From positions 98,198,040 to 98,262,039 of the forward strand of contig OZ020269.1 in assembly GCA_963971225.1 (NCBI GenBank): a stretch of 64,000 nt of DNA. Reading direction: 5' to 3'. Position 1 is the first letter of the stretch, and every line of letters begins with the position of its first letter. This document shows, in pieces, positions 1 to 10,480 of this stretch. This stretch comes from Melieria omissa. Lineage: Eukaryota; Arthropoda; Insecta; Diptera; Ulidiidae. The notes below the pieces were generated by a model, which was not told the DNA's origin, ran no database searches, and saw only the letters and a list, made by a program, of their open reading frames with translations. The position numbers and the translations under genes are program-made.

Positions 1-387
1 CCCAAAAAGACTTACCAAAGGATATTGACAGATTATGGGAAAAAACTTCACCAGCGTGGTTAGAAATACCCTCAAAAATACTACACAATCTAGTACAAAG
101 CATGCCGAATCATTATAAAGGCCCGCGGAGACCACCCAAAATATTAAAGATAATATCAATCGATTTTTGCTTATATGCGTCAAAACTGTTCACACCACTT
201 TTGTTGAATTTTAGTGTTTCTTTATTTATTATTATATAATTATAATATTTTTGTTTTTTTGTTTTTCAGTAAACAACATCTTCAATTTTAAAACTATGTA
301 CTTAAATTTTTGTTTTTGTTGTTAAAAAGTAAAAAATTTGATAAACATTCAACGAAAATTCGTGAACAGTTTTGTCCGCCACTGTAT
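1..387 (+). mobile_element. Tc1-like element, right end with transposase C-terminus
   Basis: Reading from base 3, an open frame of about 55 codons contains LWEKTSPAWLEIPSKILHN and LVQSMPNHYKG, the usual C-terminal end of Tc1 transposases just after the catalytic DDE domain. The element ends near 385 with an inverted-repeat end whose complement begins CAGTGGCGGACAAAACTG, next to a (TA)n run that fits a TA target site. The left part lies outside the window. It is a decayed fragment. Confidence 0.75.
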
Positions 388-477
388 ATATATATATATC
401 GAGTAAAATTTGAAGGTGTAGCCAAGAGGTGGAAAAGGTTCGAAACTTTACTTCTTTTTGTTTCTTAAACTTCTTTC

Positions 478-2162
478 TTGTTTCTTAAACAAGAAATTAA
501 CGAAAAGAAATGCGCTGACCTCTACACATTTTACGAAGATATATTGGATTGTTCAAAAGAAAATTTTCTGTCAGAAGTCAAGATGTGGAGACAACGAATC
601 CACGGCCAGAACATCCAAAATGCGCTTGATGCTTTACTGGTTAGTGTCTTTCGATCAAGAATTTACATGCAAAAAAAGTTTATATGTAAAGCGATCCGAA
701 AAAAGGCACCTACTAGGCAAAAGTGAAAGCTTACACGGCACGCTCTAGAAGGTGCTGATGTACCATTCAAACCCATGAACAGTGATTCGACTCCATACAA
801 CCGCGGGACAAAATTAGAAGGAGTGGTCCGTTCCTCATAAAATTTGGTATACTAGTTAAACATGGTCTGCTGAATTGAAATCTATAATTTGTTTTTCTTA
901 AACTTTTGTAGTTTGGCAATGCCAGAGTCTTAAATTTTCAAATTTCGTCACTTTTGGAGAGCTATAGCACCAAGTGTGTTGGCTAGATTTTTCAGATTTT
1001 ACATTTAATCGGTAACATCAAAATTGATTAAAGCAAAGAGTAACAGAAATTGTCTCAGGACCCTTTAGTTTTGCAATAAAAACGATAATAATAGACGTAT
1101 GTTTTGCTTTTTTGCAGTTTTCTCAATTTTTCATGCTGATTGCATACTTTTAGGGATGCAAAAAAGAAATTTTGTCGAAAAATAGGCGTTTAGACCACTT
1201 TTCAAATTGAATTATTTTCTGAGATCGGAAGATATCGGAGGATATAATTACATTATCCGAAAAAGAAAGAATGCTTCTTAAAATAAAAAAAAATCCAGGA
1301 ACATACTTTCACATACTTTTTAGATATTTCCCTCTAAGTCTTCCGAATTTTCAGATTTTCAATTTGGAAAAATATTTTGATTTAAAAGTGATGTAAAAGC
1401 CTCAGCTTTGCAAATTTTTTAAATAACATTAAAAGCGAAAATGGCCACATCATTTCTTAATCTATATCAAACGTTTCAACTTCTTGGTAACCATGTATTT
1501 TTATAGTTTTTTTTCCTCAATAGACTAAAAAACAGAAAAGATGTGTTTACATTTTTCTGTGAAAAAAGTTTCAACTTTGAGCCGCTTTTGCACACACACT
1601 AATTAATTTTTTGCACAGATTTTTTGGGGGTTTCTTAGTTGGAGTTTTACCTTTCAAATGACATGAAAATCATTAAATTCTGAGACTATAAATTTTTTGA
1701 ATTTTGTCTATGGAACGAATCACTGTGCCATGTAAAAAATCTTTTCTATGAATTACTTTGTTTCATAATAGCGATGTTATGATGATGGCGCTTCATGAAT
1801 ATTCAATAAAAGAACTTGTGTAATCAATCATGATCCAACAACCGATTTTGTGCCTAGTAAGTCCCTTTTCTCGGATCGAGTCACAAATAAACAATCTGAC
1901 GATATTTTTCAGGTCATCAACAGCAACTCATTCAAGAATGTCGATATAATTTTGCGAGTCTTGGCAGTACTACCTGTAACTACAGCAACTCCAGAACGAT
2001 CATTTTCGACGTTGAGGAGGATCAAAAATTACCTGAGAAATACGATGGGATAGGAACGACTAAATGGTCCTGCTTCTTTGAATATCCATACCCACATTGA
2101 ACCTACCGAGGACGAAATTCTAGTAAAATTTTTCAAAAAACCTCGAAAATTTACTAATGTTT
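478..2162 (+). pseudogene. hAT transposase remnant (ZMYM/DUF4371 type), split by an insertion
   Basis: Two pieces of one hAT transposase are visible. The first (about 478-645) reads FYEDILDCSKENFLSEVKMW. The second (about 1850-2162) reads LAVLPVTTATPERSFSTLRR, the C-terminal hAT dimerisation motif. The same two pieces are contiguous in the element at 57220-58280. A stop follows the motif near 2051. The element's right end is at 2395, where the complement begins CAGTGGCGGATCCAC, a typical hAT terminus. A non-coding element separates the two halves. The left end is not recognisable and may have been removed next to the Tc1 remnant. Confidence 0.75.
779..1726. mobile_element. Non-coding TIR element inside the hAT remnant
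   Basis: The block interrupting the hAT pseudogene starts with CAGTGATTCGACTCCATA and ends with TATGGAACGAATCACTG, an imperfect inverted pair. It is AT-rich without coding capacity. Its right half (about 1140-1726) recurs inverted at 19489-20075. The superfamily is unknown to me, and the flanking bases show only a weak target duplication. Confidence 0.5.
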
Positions 2163-2404
2163 GAGGTAGCCTGCTCTTTAGTTTTTTATGAAATGTAATA
2201 ATGATTATTAAGGTCTTGAATTTTTTAAATAAAAATATTAACTCTCCTTTACTTTTTTGTCTTGCTCATGCGACACTTTTCCGTCCCGTAACGAAAATTG
2301 AAAAAAAGAAGCCAATAAATGTTACAAATAACATCTTTTATTTTCCCGATGGGGGGGGTCCGGACCCGAAAACCCCCCCCGTGGATCCGCCACTGGTACA
2401 TATA

Positions 2405-2685
2405 TGTGGGATCGCCTAACAAACGAAAGACAACACGCGGACGGACCTTTCAAATACATCACTGCCGGACATGGAAAACGGACAAACAGCAAGACAACGG
2501 GAGAAAGCGAACGGACAACAGGACAAGCGGAGTCGTTGTGGTGAAGTTAGAAGGAACGGACGTACAATTGGACAGTATTCAATTAAATTAAATAAATAAA
2601 CTAAAACTACTACCTAAGGCAAATCAGGCATTTTAATTGACCCGGAGTAGGACACCAATCCTACTATTAGGACATCAATCCTACA
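2405..2685 (+). mobile_element. Candidate solo LTR
   Basis: The block starts TGTGGGATCG and ends ATCCTACA (TG...CA), is flanked by TATA on both sides and carries AATAAA near 2590. These are LTR hallmarks, but the target duplication is low complexity and the terminus contains its own short direct repeat (GGACAYCAATCCTAC). The second duplication block at 35712 lacks this sequence on its left. Confidence 0.35.
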
Positions 2686-3843
2686 TATATATGTATATGA
2701 ATTTTTAGATAGAGGAAATTGCAAAGAAAATAGCTTTATAAACACTGTCTTGTCATTTTGTTTTCTTTTTATCTACGCAATCGTTGGACCGAGCACAAAC
2801 TTTACGAAACTTCAGCAATTCGCAATAATTCCATCTGCATGGAGGAAATTGATAAATGTAGCGAAAGTGTTTTGAAAACGGATCTGAACTTGAACTCTGC
2901 AGCGATAACGACATTTCTCTCGATGATTACTTACCTACTCTGCAACCATTGAAAGTTTGAATTATTTGTTAAACTGGTGCAAAAGTGTGACAAGTTTCCA
3001 CAAAGCACATGACTTAGCTTCACATTTTAAAACTCATCATAAAACTTTTTACAATAAAACTTGTTCAATTTACTTCACATTCAAGTTTTTACATGCAATT
3101 CACTATTTTTTTGTACTTGTTACATGAATCAAAAAACGGCCCGAAAATCGAACATTTCGGAAAATCTACATTTTCTTTGTACAAAGTGGCTCGAGTTTGT
3201 GAGCGTCAACTGATATTAAAAAAAAACAAGATAACAGTAAATAATGCTGTTTGAATAGATGATCATAAATCATAGATGAAAGCCATATAACTGAATAGTT
3301 TGCCATACAAAATTGACTTTTACAAAATTGCAGACATAAACTATTTTAACTTTCGATGTGGGGAGTTCCCCAATTGCAACAATTTAAAGTCTTTGATTGT
3401 TAATAACAAAAATAGTTGCTCTATTCAAAAAGGTCAACTGATAAGACACTCAAATTAATGCTCCAACCGATTCGAAATCGCCAAACTGAGGCTGATACTT
3501 GTACATTAATGTTGATAAGCGACGATCTGCGAATTTTATAAATGAACAAAAAACGAATAAATCAAAAATTTGTCATTTAAATTTTCAAAACTGATAAGTA
3601 GCAACAATCAATTTACTACGTAGAGTCGATTCTTGTAAGCATTGTACGTGTTAAAAAAGGTATTAGGATGGGTGCTACTACGGCCTGGGTGGGCAATTGA
3701 GTAGCGGCGACCTCTCTTGACCGACAAAACTTGAACTCCGTGCGCCTTTCTGATGCAAAAGCATGGACACTGTTGTGAAGCGACCTAGTGACCCTTGGAA
3801 TATTTAAGAAAATGTCACAAGACCAAACAGCTCTCAGCTGAGT

Positions 3844-3933
3844 CGCCGATGGGAGGACGGAGTTGAGGACGCCCTGTCATCTCTTGGTGTGACCACCTGG
3901 AGACAACTTTTTCAAGCCCTTCAGAGGCTTTGA
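3844..3933 (+). pseudogene. LINE ORF2 C-terminal tail
   Basis: A 30-codon frame reads RRWEDGVEDALSSLGVTTWR and ends in TGA. This is the C-terminal tail typical of insect LINE reverse-transcriptase proteins. Related tails occur at 36888, 49080 (inverted) and in the LINE fragment at 61784. Nothing else of the LINE is recognisable in the flank. Confidence 0.5.
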
Positions 3934-4301
3934 TTACATATGATTTGATAATTGTTTGTATTGTTGTCCATCAAGTCAGTTGGCACAAATCTCCTATTAC
4001 ACATTGTGCAATCAATGGTCTGATCAACCAATCGCTGACTCGCTGAACAGTCATGCAACTCAATGCCACTATGCTTCAATCAGCATAATTGCTCTATGAC
4101 GATATTTGTCCTGCACTACATACCTATGAATTGCCTTAGAGGTAAAACCACAATGTAATATAATTATCGGTTATCAATAAAGACGAGTCCAAGGACCACT
4201 GTTGTCAACTTAGTGCATTTCGCACTAAATTTAGTGCTTTTTGAAAATCAAAACGCGGAAAATATTGAGATGTAAAATTTGATTTGCTTTATAGTGCTTC
4301 T

Positions 4302-4482
4302 ATTTTACTTTATTTTATTTTGTTTTATTTTATTTTATTTTATTTTATTTTATTTTATTTTATTTTATTTTATTTTATTTTATTTTATTTTATTTTATTT
4401 TATTTTATTTTATTTTACTTTATTTTATTTTATTTTATTTTATTTTATTTTATTTTATTTTATTTTATTTTATTTTATTTAA
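4302..4482 (+). repeat. (TTTTA)n microsatellite
   Basis: About 34 tandem TTTTA units with few interruptions. The matching arrays are about 28 units in duplication copy 2 (37343) and only a few degenerate units in the inverted copy near 48680, so the array length differs among the three flanks. Confidence 0.95.
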
Positions 4483-5155
4483 TTTCATTTAAAATACAAC
4501 AAGAATAGTTCTTGCTTGAACGAATTTAGGTATTTTTTTCTTACACTGTAGTTTTATATAACACGATATTTCGTTTAAAAACTATATAACACTGGAATGT
4601 TGGGTTAAACAAAATCATTCTTTGGATATTACATGCAGTGTGGCCAGATCAGGAGATTTTCTGGATTTAGATGATTCTTGGCCTTTTAGGAAAATTTTTG
4701 GGAGGAAGAACTGTTTAGGAGACAGTTTAGGAGATTTTGAGAGTGATACATTTTACACCATTAGTGGCACTGAAGCCTTGAATATTGAAAGCTTAAGTAT
4801 CTAATTTGTTTTAATTACATTTGATACTTCAAAGTGTATAATTTACGCAGCGAATAAAGTAAGTTTACAAAAACGAATTTCATATCGATCTAATTTTTTA
4901 TGTTTTGTTTATGTTAAGTCGTTTTTAAGCTTAATGAATAAAAAGGCTGCCACTGATTCGCACACATTTTTGTTCATTCCTTAAATGCAATGTGAGTAAT
5001 AATGCTGAAATTTTTTTTATTTAAGCTAACAAAATTATTGCAGATATCATTATTACTTGCATGGACTCGTAAAAGCGCATGAAAATGGCCTCTGTCAGCA
5101 AAATTTTTTATTACACACATTTGCACTCCTCTACTATTCATGCTCATTGGGATCG

Positions 5156-5193
5156 TATAAAATTATCGCCGACAACGACAGACCAGTTCAGTT
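5156..5193 (+). promoter_or_regulatory. Core promoter of gene A (TATA box + initiator)
   Basis: TATAAAA at 5156-5162 is followed by TCAGTT at 5188-5193, the insect initiator, putting the start site at the A of 5190, 34 nt after the first T of the TATA box. The same pair with identical spacing lies upstream of genes C, D and E, always 44 nt before the MERL start codon. This places the first ATG of the longer open frame (5057) upstream of transcription. Confidence 0.75.
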
Positions 5194-5233
5194 TGAGTTT
5201 GCATTTCAACGAAAACATCTCCGCCGAAGGAAA

Positions 5234-6668
5234 ATGGAGCGCCTGACTGTATTAGCTGTCGTTTTGCTCTTCGCTGGCGATGCAGCATGCTCGCAGTGTA
5301 GCTTTGACATAACCGGACCATCGCCTCTCTTTTTAAAAAAAATTGGATCACAACAACGTGTTTTTAGGGCCACGACCGATAAGATATATTTTGACCTATA
5401 TCTCAGGGCTTACTGCAACTCGAAAATGTAAGAAAAGCATTCGCGGGTGTATTTCTGTAAATCGACACACTTTTACTTCCTGGCAGATCATCTAATTGTT
5501 TCAATGAGCTGGGAAATGAAGTAGAACTGATTTGCGATAAGAATCAAATTTTGTACGCTAGGCCCGAAGACAAACTCTATTGGTGGAGTCGCAGAACAAA
5601 TTGCGACATTCGGTGCGACAGCAACTCAGCATCGTTCAGCTTGTTTGAAAGCAGCGAGTCACTGCCAAATTGCAATTCCAACACCTACGGCATTGGCATT
5701 AAATGGGACAATTGGGATAGTGTAGTCGCCGGCGTGTGCTATGACATCGTCAAGCGTTCGCTGAAATACGTCAGCTATGTGGCTTACGGGGTTTGTAGCA
5801 GTTTTAAAATTATATCTTCAACTATTACAATTCAATGTGCCTCGCATTATTTTAGATTAAACCCAATATCCTGAAGGTTGATTTGCACAAACAAACCGAC
5901 AATCTTACCAACTACTTTTCATTTATGAGGTAAGCAAACTTAAATCAAAAATGTATAAAATCAAAATATATATGTAATTTTCTCGTTATCACAAGTCTAT
6001 TCAGCCGGAAAGATTTTGACGCATCACTGAAAAAAATGCAATCAGGTGAACCGCTGCTGCTGCTATTCGCCTTCGACTTTGACAGTTTGCTGCAAGACAA
6101 GTCGCTGCCGGCAGAATTGTCAGACTTTTCTTACATCTTCAACACGATGTGGTTGAGGCAGCTGCGCCTTGGCAACTGGCGTCTTTACCTGAATGCACTG
6201 GCAGAACGCGCCCAAAATGTCACTTATATGGTCCACACGGGCACCCACGGACGCATTTCCATACCAACCATCGGAAGCAATTGCAACAAATATACAACAT
6301 TAGCTGTGGGACCCCCCGATACGCGTGTCTATGCGCCGGCCTACATCTGGTCCTATATAAAGTCTCTGGAAAAGGGTATAGTCGAGGAGTTTGTGGTCAT
6401 CGCACACAACTCGCCCTTTGTACGTTTCAAATTCACTCTCATCTAACAACAACTGGACCACTTTTTTGACGAATATTTTCCATTGCAGGTCGAAGAGCCA
6501 AGCTCGCATACATTCTGCACGGACATGTGCGATGAAATCGAGTGGCTGAGGAACAGCGACTTTGGCCGAATGCGTCGCAAGACCACGTTGGGCTATGCAT
6601 TTTGTTGCAGACCCGCCGAGGTGGCCGCCATCATTGCAACTTTCCCGTTAGTGGAACAAACGTGTTAG
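5234..6668 (+). CDS. Gene A: secreted DNA/RNA non-specific endonuclease-like protein
   Basis: Five exons: 5234-5427, 5487-5790, 5856-5929, 6005-6419 and 6489-6668 (phases 2,0,2,0; 388 aa). All introns (59-75 nt) have GT-AG ends. The protein starts with a signal peptide (MERLTVLAVVLLFAGDAACS), then a Cys-rich N-terminal region and the NUC domain (TMWLRQLRLGNW, VYAPAYIWSYIKSL, CDEIEWL, GYAFCC), the order seen in insect extracellular nucleases of family PF01223. No Arg-Gly-His catalytic motif precedes GNW, so activity is doubtful. The start is chosen from the TATA/initiator pair. Compared with copies D and E, one base is missing in exon 5 near 6637, which shifts the frame and gives a TAG at 6666-6668, truncating the C-terminus. 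The 3' UTR now holds the foldback at 6740, and the polyadenylation signal follows near 7978. Confidence 0.8.
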
Positions 6669-6739
6669 TGCCAACAACAACAACAATAATGCCAACCGAA
6701 AGAGCACCGAAAGAACGTCGAATTTCGTTTAATTGATAA

Positions 6740-7905
6740 CACTGCACAACAGCATGTCTGTTGCATGGAGTTTTTTACATGAATCTGAATCGTTTTTCTA
6801 CGCTGTTTTCAAAACCATACTCCGTTTTTATGCAACAGCTCTAGTTTTCGTAAAAAATGGGCGTGTCACTTTTTCGAATTTTCCTCGGCTTTTTTCTCGT
6901 TTTCTATTGTAATTTCTGAACCAATAATCCTATCGACATGATTTAAATATCGTTGCACTTACAACATTTCACGCCATCTTTTCTGTCATTAATAAATTTT
7001 ATGCGTTCTAAATTGGCGTTGTAATAAGGTTTCAAAGTGGGAAAATATTGAATTTTAAGGCTTTTTTTCTGATGGCGAAAATTGTACAGATGTTTCATAA
7101 ATCGCGTTTCGAAGTATATGAATATCTTAACAAGAAACATCAAGCAATACAACACAGCCAAATTATTTGGCGTGGTTCCCATTCTTATCGAAATAATAAG
7201 AAAAATGTACCATAGCCATTTTTATCACTTTTCATACTTTTTCCTTAAAAAATTAAGAGCCTCAAAATATGCTCTTTTATATGTTCCATTTATAGTCTGG
7301 AATACAAGCAAAAAACAAAAATATTTTGAAGTATTCGAAACAAAAAAAACTTAAAAACTTTGCATATTTTCAGGCCCCAAATTTTTTAAGGAAAAAGTAT
7401 GAAAAGTGATGAAAATCGCTATGGTACATTTTTCCTGTTATTTCGGTGCGAATGTGTATTCCGCCAAATAATTTAGCTGTGTTGTATTGCTTGATGTGTC
7501 GACTTTCATTATACACCTAACTCGTTAATTGTTTTACAAAAAATGTGTATGTTTTTGACCATCAAAGAAAACGCCTTAAAATTCAATTTTTTCCAACTTT
7601 GAGGTCCAATTACCGCAGCATTTTAACACTTATAAAAAAAAGTTGCATCGGAAAAGAAGCCGTGCGGTGTTGTTAATGCGATAAGGTGAAAATCATGTCA
7701 ATCGGTTTTTTGGTTTAGAAACTACGATCGAAAATATGGAAAAAGTAGAGGAAAAACTGAAAAAATGACAGGGTACCTATATCTCACAAACTAGAGCTGC
7801 TAGAAAAAATCGGAGGGTAGATTCGGAATCAGCGCACTCAAATTAGTAAGAAACAGTAGAAAAACTCCATGCAACAGAAAAAAAGTGTTTTTTTGTTGCG
7901 CTGTG
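6740..7905. mobile_element. Palindromic foldback element in the 3' flank of gene A
   Basis: It begins CACTGCACAACA and ends TGTTGCGCTGTG, flanked by TAA on both sides (6737-6739, 7906-7908). At 39540 the duplicate locus has the uninterrupted site. The element is almost one long inverted repeat: for example, the stretch around 7143-7245 is complementary to 7375-7497, and 7010-7095 to about 7540-7620. The 3-bp TAA duplication suggests PIF/Harbinger, but no transposase is present. Confidence 0.8.
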
Positions 7906-8042
7906 TAATCGGCCACAAATTGGCAAAGTATCTTAAAAGTTGGCAACATAAATCCATCAATTTTGCACTTAGATCACAATAAATGCTATCTTGAAAAAAA
8001 TAAAATCAACTTTTGTTTTAATATAAATAATAGTGGATTTCC

Positions 8043-8358
8043 AGCAGCCACCGTGGCTCAGTTGGTTAGTGCGTTGGACCGCGAGTCGAACGCAGCAACC
8101 CCAGGTTCAATACTGCCTGTAATAACACCTAAACAAAATTTCTCTTTCGGTGGCTGTCCTCTCAGCTGGAAATGGCAAACCTCTATAAGTAAACAATTTT
8201 TTATGAAAAAGCTCCCAACCTGTCGTTCGGAACCGGCATTAAACTGTAGGTCCCTTCCACCCGCGTACAAATTCACATGCACAACACGGGTGGTTGCGGG
8301 AAGCTATGCCTTAGTCTCGCGTAAGCGGGCTGTCGTGCCTGTGAATTATTTCAATTAT
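8043..8358 (+). mobile_element. tRNA-derived SINE (copy 1)
   Basis: The insertion opens with a tRNA-like head: an A-box-like TGGCTCAGTTGG and, about 45 nt on, a B-box-like GGTTCAATACTGCC. A longer unrelated body follows. It is flanked by 14-bp target duplications (AATAGTGGATTTCC at 8029-8042, one mismatch at 8359-8372). The gene B flank near 30455 has the single empty site. It is not a functional tRNA gene: the cloverleaf does not continue past the B box. Confidence 0.8.
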
Positions 8359-8539
8359 AATAATGGATTTCCAAAATACAGGATTCCCTCGTTTTTTGCA
8401 ATGGCGGTTTTTTTAATTCAAAAATATTAAATTTTTCCATAAATGATCAGACTTCACAATGTGAGTAAAAAAGTAAAGGGAAACATATATTATGTAAATG
8501 GTGCAAATTAAAAACTGACGCACGAACAATTCGTGGCCA

Positions 8540-9900
8540 TTCCAATCCCGTCAGATTTTTATGAAAAAATACTTAACTGATTATTTCTCATTTGAATTGC
8601 TTTCAACACATTTCTAGTCAATTGGCGCATTAAATAATGTTTCCCCCATACAAACTCTTAACCCATCGTTGAGGCCCGGCAGATTTGTATTTTCAACAAA
8701 ATAAAAAATAACAAAAGTAAGGGAGAGGGCTGGGTTGTGAACCGGGTTTTGTTTTTTGGTTCTAACTTTTCTCAGAATAAAGATATCGAAAAATCGAAGA
8801 TACCGTTGGAAAGGTAAGTATAAAACGCAACTTTTTTATGAAGACGGATTACTGTTTTGATTGATATTTAACTCTCCATGTCCAATTTTCTAAGGACGTG
8901 ATTTTTCACTTTTCCAAAAAAGTGGCTGGGCTGTGAACCATCTGGAAAATCCCTATTAAAGTCAGATAATACGAAGAAAACACCCACAATTTTTAAGTAA
9001 GTTGAGAATTTATTTAATCAGGAGGCCTCAAAAGGTGAAAAAAGTTATAATGACGCCACTTAGGCCAAAAAATCGCAATGAATGAAAGTGCTAAATTTTT
9101 TGAATTTTCATCATAATTGGTGTCGCAATGTATGCATGTGAAATACGAACGCGTTCTTGCATTGGACCACTTCAAGTGAACTCACCGAAATCGAGTGAAA
9201 TAACATAAAATTACTTTATTTATTAAATCCGGCCATATTTGACAGTGTTAGAACAAATTTAGTACGAAAACCAGGTGGTTCATAACCCAGACCCCACAGT
9301 GGTTCACAGCCCAACCACGATGCCATTTTGGAAACTTTTAAAATAAACGAAACTTGCAATCATAATTCGACATAAACAAATATTGCATCGTAAAATAGAA
9401 TCAAAACACTAAATAAACATGTAAGTATTACACTGACCTTTTTGCAATAAGCTCAGTCACTTGGATAGCACTTAAAAAAAAAGGCAAACAAGTTTTCGCA
9501 GTCGATTTTCGAACACGATGTCTGTAGCTGCCACAAGCAATACGTGTTTGTACTACGATGTAACCACAAAAGCAGAGTCATATCATAAGACAAACTTGAC
9601 AGTTGAAAGATTGGCGATATGTCAATCAGGGAAAGAAAAAACGGTAATGGTTCAAAACCCAACCTGGTTCACAACCCAGCCCTCTCCCTTACTTTCACCA
9701 TGTTGGAAGTCAAAAGGCGTTTAAAATCTTGTTTATCCATACTAACTCCTAATCCATCATTGACTTCGTCAGTTTGAAGTCAATCGGCACATTAATTCAT
9801 GTTGTTCACAGATACTCGATATTTTTTTTTAGCCGTCGCTGACTCTGTCAATATTTTATTTTCGAATAATAACACATATCGAATTCATAGTATAAGAATA
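8540..9900 (+). repeat. Dispersed repeat with ~150-bp internal subrepeats, interrupted by a TIR element
   Basis: Segments 8540-8715 and 9693-9900 carry the recurring string (CCCGTCAGATTT, ATTATTTCTCATTTGAATTGC, AGTCAATTGGCGCATTAA) also found at 30730-31560 and 55260-56660. The element at 8717-9692 sits inside it: the gene B locus near 30870 continues without that insertion. Confidence 0.7.
8717..9692. mobile_element. TIR element with repeated GGTTCACAACCCAGCC motif (copy 1)
   Basis: Both ends are GTAAGGGAGAGGGCTGGGTT in inverted orientation (start 8717, end 9692). Further copies of the GGTTCAYARCCCA motif occur inside at about 8925-8945 and 9270-9320, next to or mirroring the ends. A short frame (MSVAATSNTCLYYDV, 9518) is conserved in both copies but resembles nothing I know. 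Family unassigned. Confidence 0.7.
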
Positions 9901-9939
9901 AAGTAGTCTAACCTGAGAGAATATTTCTCATATATGTAA

Positions 9940-10302
9940 TACTTCTATATTGGCACTAACGTATTTTCACAATGTGTTTTCATTCGGAAATCAAAGGGAG
10001 ACAAGCGATGAGACAGAAAACACGAAATTTTGTGAATATATTTCTATGCGTGTATACATGTGCACTTCTGCACATGAACAACTGTCAAACTGCTCCTGGG
10101 GCGGTTGAAGAAATTTCACTTAATTTCGACAAATTTATATTTTTTTCCAGTACATTTTTTGCCGTATGAACGCACCTGACTTCTTGCCACTTTTGAAATA
10201 TGTCAAGGTACATTCGTTTATACGCTTTCTCGCTCATATTTCACTATTGCTGTACTGTGATGTTGGCGAATGTACCTTGAGCTTAGTGCCAATATAGAAG
10301 TA
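9940..10302. mobile_element. MITE, TIR TACTTCTATATTGGCACTAA (copy 1)
   Basis: The 20-bp ends are perfect inverted repeats, with a second internal inverted pair (AAGGTACATTCG near 10206 and CGAATGTACCTT near 10267). Length is 363 bp, the same as the copy at 41558-41920. It has no coding capacity and no clear target duplication. Confidence 0.75.
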
Positions 10303-10480
10303 CTACACACATATATGGTATTTCTAATGTATTTCTATTTTATTTACAAAAATTGGCAGAAAATTTTATGAACAGAGTTTTGAAAATATTTTGTGTGAAA
10401 TCAATATGAGCCTATGTTTCCTGTTGACAAATTTGGTACAGCAAAATGAAATATTGAAAGAAATTTCATATATTATATTA

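Noticed and set aside
2758..2952. 64-codon ORF conserved at 35786-35980
   Set aside because: Conservation is explained by the recent segmental duplication. There is no recognisable motif and the inverted third flank does not include it, so I do not call a gene.
4279..4508. ORFs of repeated Phe-Ile-Leu-Tyr
   Set aside because: They are translations of the (TTTTA)n microsatellite.
5057..5233. Upstream in-frame ATG giving a 59-residue longer gene A (same for C at 37860 and D at 47670)
   Set aside because: The extension runs across the TATA box and initiator, and it would bury the signal peptide. The MERL start follows the predicted start site by 44 nt in four copies.
8050..8115. Possible tRNA gene
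   Set aside because: Only A- and B-box-like strings fit. The arms do not pair and the unit is flanked by target duplications, so it is a SINE head.
7963..8430. 155-codon ORF (and 39628-40110)
   Set aside because: It is a frame across the SINE and its flanks and has no protein similarity.
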